The notes: generated by a model not told the origin, from the letters alone. Positions 24,605 through 35,549 are shown, counted from the stretch's first letter. The stretch: 57,920 bases of DNA from Sandaracinaceae bacterium (GCA_019637095.1 JAHBWG010000063.1:1-57920); one strand, 5' to 3'. A program made the numbers and translations.

Positions 24605-27600
24605 TCAGCGGAACCCGGGGCCGACGGTGCCGGTCACCGGGACGAGCCGCGACTCGCGCCGCACCCGCACGCGCGCGATCGTCTCGCGCTCGGCGCTCAG
24701 CGTGAACGGGATCTCCCGCGTCTGGTCGAGCACGCGGACGCGGACGCGGCCGCGCACGGTGCTGCGATCCGTCGGGTCGGTGCGCGAGATCTCGACGTCG
24801 TAGGTGCCGGCGCCCGTGAACCGCAGGCCGAGCCGCTCGCGGCGCGCCTCGGCCACGTCGGCGCCGACGACGGTCGTGCGGCCGCCCATCCAGCTCAGCC
24901 GCGTGCCCGTGCTCGTCAGGATCGACAGGTCGAGGTCGGTCGGCGAGTCCCACTCCGCTTCGATGGTGAAGTCGCCGCGGAAGCTCGCGTCGCGCGGGCT
25001 CTCGCCGGCGAGGCGCTCGGCGCGCGTGCGCACCGCGGCCTCGCGCACCGAGTAGAGGATGCGGCTCGCCTCCTCGGTGCGCCCGAGGGCGCGCTCGCAG
25101 CGCATGGCGTCCGCGACCGCGGCGGCGTCCCCGTCGCCGATCTCGGCGAGCGCGATGCGGTGCGCGCACGCGCGCTCCGGCCGGCTCGCGCGGTCGAACG
25201 CGGCGGCGAGCCGCTGGTGCAGCGTGGCGTTGTCCGGCGCGAGGTCGACCGTGCCGGTCAACAGGCGCAGGGCCTCGTCGCGGCGGCCGAGCCGGCCCAC
25301 GAGATCGGCCTTGGCGGTGAGCGCCTCGGCGTCCTCGCGGTCGCGCGCGACCCACGCCTCGGCGACCTCGAGCGCGCGCTCGAGCTGTCCCGCCTCGGCG
25401 AGCCGGCGCACGGCGTCGCGGTGGCGGTCGCGGCTGTCCGGCCGCGCGGCGAGCGCCGCCTCGGCCTCGGTCGCGCGCTGGCGCGCGGCGTCGTTGGGGC
25501 CGCGCAGCGGCTGGACCTCGCCGACGCGCACCATGACCCGCTGCATCCACTGGCCCGGGCGCCGCGTGGGCATCGGCATCGGCATCACGGTCTGCGCTTG
25601 GGCCGCGGCGTCCGGCGTGGGACGGGCGCGCTCCTCACGCATCACCGGCGCCGCCCCCGACCCGCCGAAGATCCCGTCCGCGCTCATCTCGCGGGCGGCG
25701 CTCGCCCGCGGCGCGCTCATCGGCGGCGGCGGCGGACCGGACGCGCGGGTTCCCATGCCGCCGCCGCCGCTGTCGTCGGCGTCGAGCCCCGCGAGCCCGC
25801 CGTACCCGGCCGTCGAGCGGGCGCTCCTGCCGCGCGCCGCGCCGAGCGCGTCGCCCGCGGTCGAGGCGACCACGTCCTCGTCACCCGTCCACTGCGCGAC
25901 CGGCGTGTCGTTGCGGTCGACGCGGAACGCACGGAACATCGCCTCGCTCTCGAGCACGAGCAGCGACGTGTGGCGGCTCAGCACGCCGAACGCCTTGCTC
26001 GTCGCGATGATCCGCGCGCGATCCTCGCCGCGGCCGGACAGCTGCATCTGCTCGATCCGACCGGCGGCCCAGAGGCGCGGCACGAAGCGGTTGCCCGCCG
26101 CGTCGCTCGGGCGCAGCTCGACCGGATAGCGCCGCTCGAACGGTCGGCCCCCGACCGTACCGTGCAAGACGACTTCCCCGGCGATCTGCTCCCGATCCAT
26201 GCGCGCGACCACGATGACCTCCTGGCCGGCGCGCACCGTCGGCAGCTCGCCCGGCGCGACCTCGGAGAGGCCCGCGGGCAGCTCGACGCGCGGCGCCTCG
26301 AGCGAGGCGCCGTACGTGGTCTCGAGCAGCGCGAGCGCGGCGACCTGCACCCGCTGGCCCGGGACGTACGGGACGTAGTGGCCGCCTGCCGCGCTCGCGA
26401 TCGCGCGCAGGGCCATGGTGTCCGCGTCGCCGCCGACGCCGACGGTGGTGATCGCCACGCGCTCGCTCGAGGCGACCGCGCGGGCCTCGGCGGCGAGCGC
26501 CGCCGGGCGGCGGTAGCCGACGCTCGAGGTGCCGTCGCCGAGGTAGAGGACGTGCAGCTCGCGATCGTCGCGCCGCTCCGCGCTCACCGTCGCGGCGGCC
26601 TCGCGCAGCACGGCCGACAGGTCGGACGCGCCGGCGGGCTCCACGCCGTCGAGCCACTCCTCGACCGCGCCCGCCGCCGCCACGCTCGGCGGCTGGACGC
26701 CGCCGGGCATCGCCTGGCACTGGTAGTCGCAGGCGAGCACGGTGAAGCGGTCGCGCCGATCCATCTCGCGCACCGCGTGGACGGCGAGGCGGCTCGCGCG
26801 CTGGTAGCGCTCGCCGAACATCGACTGGCTCGCGTCGACCAACAGGACGTAGTCGCGCGCGCGGCGGACGCCGGCGGCCGGCAGCTCGGGGCGCAGCGCG
26901 AACGCCACGAACGGGCGCCGATCGTCGGCGAGCTGCCGCTGGATCGTGGCGACCTCGCGGTCCTGCTCGCGGCTCGCCGCGGGCGGCGGCACGGCGGCGT
27001 CGCCCTGGTAGGTCCAGTAGCGCACCTCGCGCTCGCCGCCGGGGAGCTGGTACTCGATCGTGAGGTCGCCCTTGGGCGTGAAGTCCTGCTCGGTCATCGT
27101 CAGGCGCACGGCGGACTCGTCCGCCGCCTCGGTGACGCGGTAGCCGCTCGCCTCTACGCGCTCGGCGCCGGCGACGCGCACGTCCACGTCGAACTGCCCG
27201 ACGCGCGTCGAGCCGTCCGCCGCGTGCGCGAGCGGGTAGGTGTACTGCCGGCGCACGCCCTGCGGTTGCACCGTCTGCGTGTACGACAGGATCACGCGCC
27301 GCTCGCCGCGCGCCGGGATCGGGAAGATGCGCAGCTCGAACTGACCGCCGCGCTGCCACTCGAGGATCGCCGGGTCGTGCCAGGGGCCGGGGACCCAGAT
27401 GAACTCCTCGTCGTTCTGCCGCTGGCGTACGGGCGTCGCGTTGCGGATGACGCCGCGCCAGATCGCCGCCGCGCGGTCGCGCTCGACGAAGGAGCCCTCT
27501 TCCATGCGGCCCTCGACGTCGAGCGAGAGCGACGCGATCTGCGCGTCCGGCGGGAGCGGGAAGCGGTACACGCCCTCGAGCGTGTGGTCGTCGTCGTTGC

Positions 27601-28927
27601 GGAAGACCTCCTCGATCTCCGTGCGCGCGACGTTGCCGACGATCCGCACGCGCACGGAGTGCCGCGCGAGGTGGAGCGGGCGCTCCTGCTCCTGGCGCTC
27701 GCCGGGGCGGCGCGCGCGCAGCGACCCGATCCCTGCGACGGCGCCCTCGTCGTCCACCTCGCCCTCGGCGGGCGCGCCGAGCTCCGCCCACGCGAGCCGG
27801 CGGGCGAGGTCGGTGAACGGCGTGACGGTCGGCGCCGCGCCCGCGCGCACGACGCCCTCTTCGCCGGCTTGGACCTCGTGCGCCTCGCCCTCGGGGCCGC
27901 GCACCGCGACGACGCCGCGCGAGACGCGCACGTTCGTGACGTCGCGCGTGGCGCTGAGCTCGAACTTGGTGCCGAGCACCTCGACGCGGCCGGTGGCCGT
28001 CTCGAAGACGGCGTTGGGGCCGCTCTCGAGGTGCGCGACGTCGGCGACGAGGTTGCCCTCGGCGAGCCGGAGGCTGCGCGGCGCGTCGGTGCGCAGCTCG
28101 AGCTCCGTCGCGTGGTCGAGCACGAGGCCCGACCCGTCGGAGAGCGTGACGCGCGCGCGGGTCCGCTCGTCGGTCCGCACCGTCGCGCCCGCGGGCACCG
28201 GCTCGTTCGCGCGCAGCGCGACGAACTCGCTCGCACCGGCGCGGCGCACCGTGACGCCGCTCTCGCCGTCGTCGCCCGCGCGCACGATCTCGACGACCGT
28301 GCCGTCGATGCCGCCGCTCGCGGCGAGGGGGCCGGGGCCGGGCTCGTCGCTCGACTCGCCGCCGAAGACGAACAGCCCGACGGCCGCCGCCGCAGCCGCG
28401 AGGCCGATCACGCCGACGAGCGGGAAGAAGAGCAGCTTGCCCATCGAGCGCTTCGGCGCGCGCTCGCTCGCCTCCCGGGGGGCCTCGGGGCTGGCTCCGC
28501 CGCCCGCCGGCGCCGGAGTCGCCTCGAGCGCGACGGTCCGCGCGCTGCCCGCGCGCGTCGCCGGCGCTCGGCTCGTCGGCTCGCGCGTCGCCTCGGTCGT
28601 CGCCTCGCTCGCCTGCCGCGCGACCGCCTGCCGCGCGGCATCGGGCGCCGCGAAGCCCGGGTTCGTCGTGCGTCCGGCGTCGTCCTCTGGCGCGTGCTCG
28701 CCGTCGAGCAGCGCGAGCATGCGCGCCTCGAAGTCGGCGGGGTGCGCGTAGTCGGCGCCGGCGAGCTCGAGCTCGCGCGCGACCTCGGCCGCCTCGTGGC
28801 GCAGATCGCGGGCCTCGTCGTCGTCGGCGAGGAAGTCCGCGTGGCGCTCGAGCGCCGCCGCGTCACCCTCGACCACGAGGGCCAGGTCGTCGAGGAAGGC
28901 CTCGTACTTCTCAGTTCGCTCGGTCAT
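24605..28927 (-). CDS. Giant FecR/VIT/VWA membrane protein, probable anti-sigma partner
   Basis: This 1440-residue protein contains, in order, a cytoplasmic helical region (1-90), a Pro/Ala/Thr linker and one membrane helix (about 162-190). A FecR-like domain follows (about 205-375: VRTDERTRARVTLSDGSGLVLDHATELELRT), then a VIT domain (about 405-560) and a VWA domain (about 690-870) with the MIDAS motif DASQS. A Gly/Met/Arg linker, TPR-like helices (about 1180-1330) and a C-terminal beta domain complete it. The ATG overlaps the TGA of the ECF sigma gene (ATGA). FecR proteins beside ECF sigma factors usually act as transmembrane regulators; here the zinc-type anti-sigma motif is not evident. 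VIT-VWA parts usually mediate protein interactions outside the membrane. Confidence 0.88.
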   Translation of the reverse strand: MTERTEKYEAFLDDLALVVEGDAAALERHADFLADDDEARDLRHEAAEVARELELAGADYAHPADFEARMLALLDGEHAPEDDAGRTTNPGFAAPDAARQAVARQASEATTEATREPTSRAPATRAGSARTVALEATPAPAGGGASPEAPREASERAPKRSMGKLLFFPLVGVIGLAAAAAAVGLFVFGGESSDEPGPGPLAASGGIDGTVVEIVRAGDDGESGVTVRRAGASEFVALRANEPVPAGATVRTDERTRARVTLSDGSGLVLDHATELELRTDAPRSLRLAEGNLVADVAHLESGPNAVFETATGRVEVLGTKFELSATRDVTNVRVSRGVVAVRGPEGEAHEVQAGEEGVVRAGAAPTVTPFTDLARRLAWAELGAPAEGEVDDEGAVAGIGSLRARRPGERQEQERPLHLARHSVRVRIVGNVARTEIEEVFRNDDDHTLEGVYRFPLPPDAQIASLSLDVEGRMEEGSFVERDRAAAIWRGVIRNATPVRQRQNDEEFIWVPGPWHDPAILEWQRGGQFELRIFPIPARGERRVILSYTQTVQPQGVRRQYTYPLAHAADGSTRVGQFDVDVRVAGAERVEASGYRVTEAADESAVRLTMTEQDFTPKGDLTIEYQLPGGEREVRYWTYQGDAAVPPPAASREQDREVATIQRQLADDRRPFVAFALRPELPAAGVRRARDYVLLVDASQSMFGERYQRASRLAVHAVREMDRRDRFTVLACDYQCQAMPGGVQPPSVAAAGAVEEWLDGVEPAGASDLSAVLREAAATVSAERRDDRELHVLYLGDGTSSVGYRRPAALAAEARAVASSERVAITTVGVGGDADTMALRAIASAAGGHYVPYVPGQRVQVAALALLETTYGASLEAPRVELPAGLSEVAPGELPTVRAGQEVIVVARMDREQIAGEVVLHGTVGGRPFERRYPVELRPSDAAGNRFVPRLWAAGRIEQMQLSGRGEDRARIIATSKAFGVLSRHTSLLVLESEAMFRAFRVDRNDTPVAQWTGDEDVVASTAGDALGAARGRSARSTAGYGGLAGLDADDSGGGGMGTRASGPPPPPMSAPRASAAREMSADGIFGGSGAAPVMREERARPTPDAAAQAQTVMPMPMPTRRPGQWMQRVMVRVGEVQPLRGPNDAARQRATEAEAALAARPDSRDRHRDAVRRLAEAGQLERALEVAEAWVARDREDAEALTAKADLVGRLGRRDEALRLLTGTVDLAPDNATLHQRLAAAFDRASRPERACAHRIALAEIGDGDAAAVADAMRCERALGRTEEASRILYSVREAAVRTRAERLAGESPRDASFRGDFTIEAEWDSPTDLDLSILTSTGTRLSWMGGRTTVVGADVAEARRERLGLRFTGAGTYDVEISRTDPTDRSTVRGRVRVRVLDQTREIPFTLSAERETIARVRVRRESRLVPVTGTVGPGFR

Positions 28928-29502
28928 CGTCCCGCCTCATCCGAAAGAAGGCTCTTCATCCGCGAAAGGGCGCGGCTCACGCGCTTGCGCGCCGCCGCCT
29001 CGTCGATCCCGCAGGCCTCCCCGATCTCGCGGTAGTGCAAGCCGCCTTGATAGCGGAGGACCACCGCGTCGCGCTCCGTGGGCTTGAGCTGCTCGAGCGC
29101 GGCCCGCACCCGCTCGGCGCGGCGTCGCGTGTCGAGCGCCTGATCCGGCAGCTCGGCGTCCGACTCCGCGTCGTGGACGAGCCGCAGCCGGCGCTCGCGG
29201 CGGACGCGCGTCTCGAGCTTGCGAGCGCACTTGCGCCGCGCGATCGAGAACAGCCACGCCCGCACCGAGCCCTCGGCGCGATACCCGTCCATCGCGCGAT
29301 GCGCATCGAGCAAGACTTCCTGCACCGTCTCCTCGGCCTCCGCTTGGGATCCGAGGAGCGCCATGCAGAGCCGCCCGATGGCGGCGCCGTGCTCGCGCGC
29401 ACAGGCGGCGACCGCGTCGCGGTGCCGTCCCTCCCCTATCAACGCGGCGATGGGATCACCGCTCATGGCCTGCTCCGCCCGTGCCTGCATTTCACTTTGC
29501 AT
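28924..29502 (-). CDS. ECF-family RNA polymerase sigma factor
   Basis: This 192-residue protein shows sigma region 2 (ETVQEVLLDAHRAMDGYR, VRAWLFSIARRKCARKLE) and region 4 helix-turn-helix (LKPTERDAVVLRYQGGLHYREIGEACGIDEAAARKRVSRALSRMKS). The two are joined by a short charged linker, the usual ECF size and layout. It is translationally coupled to the FecR/VIT/VWA gene, which is its probable regulator. Target genes cannot be read from the window. The ATG at 29502 or the one at 29490 could be the start. Confidence 0.93.
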   Translation of the reverse strand: MQSEMQARAEQAMSGDPIAALIGEGRHRDAVAACAREHGAAIGRLCMALLGSQAEAEETVQEVLLDAHRAMDGYRAEGSVRAWLFSIARRKCARKLETRVRRERRLRLVHDAESDAELPDQALDTRRRAERVRAALEQLKPTERDAVVLRYQGGLHYREIGEACGIDEAAARKRVSRALSRMKSLLSDEAGR

Positions 29503-29626
29503 GTGCCCGCCGCGAACGAATCCGTGACCATCTCGCCCCCTTCGATTCGAACAAACCCCGAAAACCGAATGATCTCGCGCATGCCTCGCACGGCATTCAC
29601 CGTGCTACGTTCGGAGCCGGAGGATC

Positions 29627-30628
29627 ATGATGCAGAGCCCCGAGAAGCGGATCGCGATCGGCAAGAACCGCGACGGTCGCCTGGAAGCCTTCTACATCAA
29701 GCCGGACGGCGTGCTGCGGCACAACTGGCAGAACCGACCCAACTCCATCTGGAAGGGCGAGGTGAGCCTCGGCGTGTCGGCGCGCCAGGTCGCGGTCGGC
29801 GCGAACGCGGACGGAAGGCTCGAGATCTTCTACCTCACGCCGGACGGCGAGGTCTGCCACGACTGGCAGCTCGAGCCGGGCGGCGACTGGAACGGCAAGG
29901 AGAGCCTGGGCGCCGACGGGCGCGCGCTCGACGTGTCGAGCAACGCGGACGGGCGCCTCGAGCTCTTCTGGGTCGGCCGCGACGGGGCGCTCTGGCACGA
30001 CTGGCAGCTCGAGCCGAACGGCGACTGGAACGGCAAGGAGAAGCTCGGCGAGTCGGCGTCGGACGTCGCGGTCGGCGCCAACGCGGACGGGCGCCTCGAG
30101 GTGTTCTATCTCGGCGCGGACGGGGCGCTCTGGCACGACTGGCAGCTCGAGCCGAACGGTGACTGGCACGGCCCGGAGTCGCTCGGCGGCAAGGGGACGC
30201 AGGTGGCGGTCGGCGCCAACGCGGACGGCCGGCTCGAGGTGTTCTGGATCGATCGCGAGAGCGGCCGCGTCCACCACGACTGGCAGACGGAGCCCAACGG
30301 TGACTGGTTCGGCGCCGAGGCGCTCGACGCCCGCGCCGTGCGCATCGCGGCGGCGCAGAACCACAACGGCCGCCTCGAGCTCTTCTACGTCGATCCCGAC
30401 GGCCACATCCGCAACACGTGGCAGGTCGAGCCCAACGGAGACTGGGGCACCGACGGCGAGTCGCTCGCGGAGAAGGCGACCGACCTCGGCGTGGGCATGA
30501 ACGCCGACGGGCGGCTCGAGATCTTCTACTTCGGCCCCGGCGACGAGATCTGGCACAACTGGCAGCCTGCGCCGGGCCGCGGCCCGTGGAGCAGCATCGT
30601 GCACTACGAGGGCGGCCGGCCGAGCTGA
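29627..30628 (+). CDS. PLL-type seven-bladed beta-propeller lectin
   Basis: This 333-residue protein consists almost entirely of seven repeats of about 45 residues, each with the core VAVGANADGRLEVFYLxxDGxLWHDWQLEPNGDW. This matches the fold pattern of PLL lectins from Photorhabdus and related myxobacterial lectins, where each blade contributes to fucose or O-methyl-sugar binding. There is no signal peptide or membrane helix, so it is cytoplasmic, released by lysis, or exported by a non-Sec route. GGAGG lies upstream of the ATG (a second ATG follows directly). A strong hairpin comes 6 bases after the stop. Sugar specificity is unknown. Confidence 0.88.
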   Translation: MMQSPEKRIAIGKNRDGRLEAFYIKPDGVLRHNWQNRPNSIWKGEVSLGVSARQVAVGANADGRLEIFYLTPDGEVCHDWQLEPGGDWNGKESLGADGRALDVSSNADGRLELFWVGRDGALWHDWQLEPNGDWNGKEKLGESASDVAVGANADGRLEVFYLGADGALWHDWQLEPNGDWHGPESLGGKGTQVAVGANADGRLEVFWIDRESGRVHHDWQTEPNGDWFGAEALDARAVRIAAAQNHNGRLELFYVDPDGHIRNTWQVEPNGDWGTDGESLAEKATDLGVGMNADGRLEIFYFGPGDEIWHNWQPAPGRGPWSSIVHYEGGRPS

Positions 30629-30634
30629 GTTGCT

Positions 30635-30657
30635 GGAGGGGTTGTTCCAACCCCTCC
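30635..30657 (+). terminator. Hairpin after lectin gene, likely terminator
   Basis: GGAGGGGTTG-TTC-CAACCCCTCC is a perfect 10-base-pair stem with a 3-base loop, starting 6 bases after the lectin stop codon. There is no T run, so rho-independent action is uncertain. It is the first of six hairpins in a row. Confidence 0.6.
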
Positions 30658-30811
30658 CCCCATGCGGCAAAGCCGCATGGGGCCCCCCACCCGAGACGAA
30701 CGCGGCGGAGCCGCGTTCGACCCCATCGCGGGGCGATGGGGCCCCCTCGGTCAACGGCCATCGCTGCGCGATGGCCTGGCCTCGAATGGCGCAGTCGGCC
30801 TTTTGGCCGAC
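30658..30811. repeat. Array of five further perfect stem-loops
   Basis: In order: 30658-30682 (11-bp stem, loop AAA), 30697-30719 (10 bp, loop GGA), 30721-30741 (9 bp, loop GGG), 30756-30776 (9 bp, loop TGC) and 30794-30811 (7 bp, loop TTTT). Stems differ in sequence although two share CATCGC, and four loops are exactly 3 bases. This lies in the 245-base gene-free gap before the radical SAM fusion gene. The role is unknown: boundary, terminator cluster, structured RNA or mobile palindromic units. Confidence 0.85.
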
Positions 30812-30861
30812 GGGCAGAGGCACCGTGGCGTCGCTCGCGAGATGGCGGGGGAGGAACCCGC

Positions 30862-30867
30862 TACAGT
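30862..30867 (+). promoter_or_regulatory. -10-like TACAGT box before radical SAM fusion gene
   Basis: TACAGT is 6 bases before the GTG at 30874. A purine-rich GGGGGAGGAA precedes the box rather than the start, too far upstream to serve as a ribosome binding site. Confidence 0.4.
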
Positions 30868-30873
30868 GCGCGG

Positions 30874-33681
30874 GTGCGCACGGTGACGCTCGGGCTCGGT
30901 CACGCCTGCTGCAGCGGCGTGCTCTGCGCACATGGGGAGCGCGGCGCGGACCTCGCGGCGCGCTTGCGCGGCGGGGGCGGGCGCGTGGTGCTGCGCGGCA
31001 CGCCCGAGGGCCCTGCGCGGGCGGCGCTCGTCGCGGAGGCGCGCGCGGCGGGCTTTCGCGAGGTGGTCCTCGCCACGGCGGCGGCGGATCGGCTCGAGGA
31101 CGCGGCCGGCGCCGACGTCGTGCGCGCGACGCTGTTCTCGCACGTGCCGCGCGTGCACGACCGGCTCGCGGGTCGCGCCGACGCGCTCGCGGGCGCGCTC
31201 GTGCGGCTCCGACGCCTGCGGGTGCCGGTCGAGATCGAGGCGCCGATCCTCGACGCGCGGCTCTCGGATCCGCGCCGGCTCGTCGAGCTCGCGACGCGCG
31301 CGCGGCCGATCCGCGGGTTCCACTTCTACGTGCCCGGCCACGAGGTGCCGGCGGCGGTCGCGCCGCCGCGCTTCGACGCGATCGCGCCGCTCCTCGCCGA
31401 GGCGATCGCCGGCGTCGCGGCGCGGTTCGATCCCTCGCAAGGCGTCCCGCTCTGCGCGTTCGGCGACGCGCTCCACGAGCGCTTCGACTTCTCGCGCAAG
31501 GACCGCCCGGTGGCCGGGCGCGCGCCGGTCGACGCGTGCGCGGGCTGCGTGGTGCGCCACGCGTGCAAGGGCCCGACGATCGCGTACCGCGCGCGCCACG
31601 GCGGCGCGGGGCTCACGCCGTTCAGCCGCTGGCCCGCCGCGCTCACCGGGCGCGCGCCCGCGCCGCGCCCGCGCTGGGATCGCGCCGCGCGAGAGGCGGC
31701 GCGCGACGTCTCGTTCCTCGTCCTGCGGCCCACGATCCACTGCAACCAGGATTGCTCGTTCTGTTCGGCCAACGAGAGCTCGGCGAACGCGTTCGAGGAC
31801 CCGAAGCGGATGCTGCGCGCGATCGTGCGCGCCGCGCAGCGAGGCGTGCGGCGGGTCTCGTTCTCCGGCGGCGAGCCCACGCTGAGCCCGCACCTCGCGG
31901 GCTTCGTCGGCGCCGCGCGGCGCCTCGGCGTGCCGGAGGTCGAGCTCGTCACCAACGCGGTCCTCCTCGATCGGCCGGGGCGCGTCGAGAAGCTCGCAGC
32001 GGCCGGCCTCACGCACGCGTTCGTCTCGCTGCACGCGCACGACGAGGCGCTCTCGGCCGCGATGACGAGCAAGCGCGGCGAGCACGCGCGCACGCTCCGA
32101 GGGATCGAGCGGCTCCGGCACGCGGGCGTGCTCGTCGCGGTCAACCACGTGATCACGACCCGCAACTTGCCTTACTTGACACGGTTCGTGGAGACGCTGC
32201 GCGAGCGCTTCGAGCCGGCGGTGTTCCTCTCGTTCGCCTTCGTGACGCCGCAGTACAAGGCGCTCGAGCACCCGGAGCTCGTGCCCAAGCTGTCCGACGC
32301 CATGCCGCACCTGCGCCGCGCGATGCGGCGCGCGCTCGCGCTCGAGCAGCCCTTCGTCGTCGGGGCGCGCCAGGGCGTGCCGCCGTGCTTCCTCGGGCCG
32401 TTCGCGGCCTGGTCGGACGTCTTCGGGACGAGCGCCGAGGCGGCGAGCGAGGACGCGCCGCAGAAGGAGCAGGGCCCCGCCTGCGCGCGCTGCCGCTACC
32501 GCCGGCTCTGTCCGGGGCTGTGGCGTCCGTACGCGGATCGCGTCGGGTTCGACGAGCTCGCGCCGGTCGAGGGTGAGCCGTGGACCGACGACGAGCTCGC
32601 GGCGATCCGCGGCCATCACCGGCCCGCGCCGTGGGGCGTGCCGATGCGCTTCGCGCAGGCGCCGCCTCTGCTGCGGGACCCCGCCGCGGAGGAGGCGCGC
32701 GAGCCCGAGCCGCCCGCGCGCGTGGCGCTCCCGGTGCTCGACGCGGCGCGCTCGCGGCCGCTGCGCGTGCTGCTGCTCGGGACGGGGCCGCGCGCGCGCC
32801 GGCTCGCAGAGCGCGCCGCGGCGGTCGGCGGGCTCGCGCTCGTCGGCGTCGCCTCGCCCCACGCCCCCGACGCGAACGGCTTCTGGGGGGCGACGCCCGC
32901 GTTCCGCGACGCGCGCGAGGCGATCGAGGCGGTGGAGCCCGAGGCGGTCGTGATCGCGGCGGCGAGCGCCGCGCATCAGGCGCTCCTCGACGCGTGCGCG
33001 GGGCTCCCGGTCCTGCTCGAGAAGCCCGCGGCGGCGCGCTCGGACGGCTGGGTCACGATGGCCATCCAGGAGCGCTTCGAGCCCGCGCTCGCGCCGCTCC
33101 TCGCCGAGGCGGGGCCGGTGAGGCTGACCTTCCGTTGCGCCCCGGCGGCGCCCGACGCGCCGCGCGCTTGGGGCTTCGCGCCGCTCTTCGAGCTCGCGCA
33201 CCACCTCGTCTCGCTCCCGGTCCTCGCGCGCGGCGCGCTCGTGCGCGTGGCCGACGCGCGGTTCGACGGCGCGTCACGGCCCGAAGCGCTCGCGGCGCGC
33301 CTCGTCCTCGCGCGCGGCGAGGCCGAGCTGCGCTTCGACGCGCGCGCGGCCGAGACCTCGCTCGAGCTCGAGGTCGGCGAGCGCTCGTGGGCGCGCCGCG
33401 GTCGCGCGATCGTCGTCGACGGCGCGCGCGTCGAGCCGCGCCGGGGCGCGGAGGAGGAGATGCTCGTCGCGTTCCGCGACGCCGTCCTCGCCACCGCCCC
33501 GCCCCCGGTCCCGCTCGCCGACGGAGCGGCGATCGAGGCGGCGGCGCGGTCGCTCGTCGCCGCGCTCGAGGCGGCGGGGGCTCCGCTCTCGCGCCCAGCG
33601 GCGCCGCGGCACGCGACGAGCGGACGCTCCCACGATCTTTTTTCGTCCTCGCACGAACCTCGGCGCGGCCCGAGCCGATGA
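30874..33681 (+). CDS. Degenerate radical SAM half + radical SAM + Gfo/Idh/MocA oxidoreductase fusion
   Basis: This 935-residue protein has three modules. Residues 1-250 look like a radical SAM barrel without CxxxCxxC but with a SPASM-like CAGCVVRHACKG (C222, C225, C231). Residues 280-570 are a canonical radical SAM core with CNQDCSFC (C290, C294, C297), SFSGGEPTLSPH and VSLHAHDEALS, and a C-terminal CARCRYRRLCPGLW (C537, C540, C546). Residues 630-925 form a Gfo/Idh/MocA domain with LLLGTGPRARR (GxGxxx), VVIAAASAAHQALLDACAGLPVLLEKPAA (EKP motif) and a sheet domain. Such dehydrogenases use NAD(P) on sugars or related alcohols. The fusion suggests one path combining radical and redox steps. The substrate is unknown. 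Confidence 0.88.
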   Translation: MRTVTLGLGHACCSGVLCAHGERGADLAARLRGGGGRVVLRGTPEGPARAALVAEARAAGFREVVLATAAADRLEDAAGADVVRATLFSHVPRVHDRLAGRADALAGALVRLRRLRVPVEIEAPILDARLSDPRRLVELATRARPIRGFHFYVPGHEVPAAVAPPRFDAIAPLLAEAIAGVAARFDPSQGVPLCAFGDALHERFDFSRKDRPVAGRAPVDACAGCVVRHACKGPTIAYRARHGGAGLTPFSRWPAALTGRAPAPRPRWDRAAREAARDVSFLVLRPTIHCNQDCSFCSANESSANAFEDPKRMLRAIVRAAQRGVRRVSFSGGEPTLSPHLAGFVGAARRLGVPEVELVTNAVLLDRPGRVEKLAAAGLTHAFVSLHAHDEALSAAMTSKRGEHARTLRGIERLRHAGVLVAVNHVITTRNLPYLTRFVETLRERFEPAVFLSFAFVTPQYKALEHPELVPKLSDAMPHLRRAMRRALALEQPFVVGARQGVPPCFLGPFAAWSDVFGTSAEAASEDAPQKEQGPACARCRYRRLCPGLWRPYADRVGFDELAPVEGEPWTDDELAAIRGHHRPAPWGVPMRFAQAPPLLRDPAAEEAREPEPPARVALPVLDAARSRPLRVLLLGTGPRARRLAERAAAVGGLALVGVASPHAPDANGFWGATPAFRDAREAIEAVEPEAVVIAAASAAHQALLDACAGLPVLLEKPAAARSDGWVTMAIQERFEPALAPLLAEAGPVRLTFRCAPAAPDAPRAWGFAPLFELAHHLVSLPVLARGALVRVADARFDGASRPEALAARLVLARGEAELRFDARAAETSLELEVGERSWARRGRAIVVDGARVEPRRGAEEEMLVAFRDAVLATAPPPVPLADGAAIEAAARSLVAALEAAGAPLSRPAAPRHATSGRSHDLFSSSHEPRRGPSR

Positions 33682-33762
33682 TGTGGCTCGAGGCCCCACG
33701 GGGCGTCACGTTGCCCCACCGCCCGAGATTCCGTACCGTCCGTCTCAGGAGCTCAACGCACC

Positions 33763-35475
<1,713 letters not shown>

Positions 35476-35502
35476 AGGGCGCACTCGTTGCGGTGGCGTG
35501 CC

Positions 35503-35532
35503 TTGACCCGCGTGGAGGTCCGTCGATACGCT
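35503..35532 (+). promoter_or_regulatory. Predicted sigma-70-type promoter of locus C operon
   Basis: TTGACC (35503-35508), 18-base spacer, TACGCT (35527-35532). It lies just after the kinase stop and before the GTG at 35550, which has GGAG at 35541-35544. It would drive the Tat protein and the closely packed downstream radical SAM and ROK genes. Confidence 0.5.
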
Positions 35533-35549
35533 TGAGCGTCGGAGCCACC

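Noticed and set aside
30635..30811. Attachment site or transposon ends
   Set aside because: No integrase, transposase or flanking direct repeat is visible; each hairpin has its own sequence.
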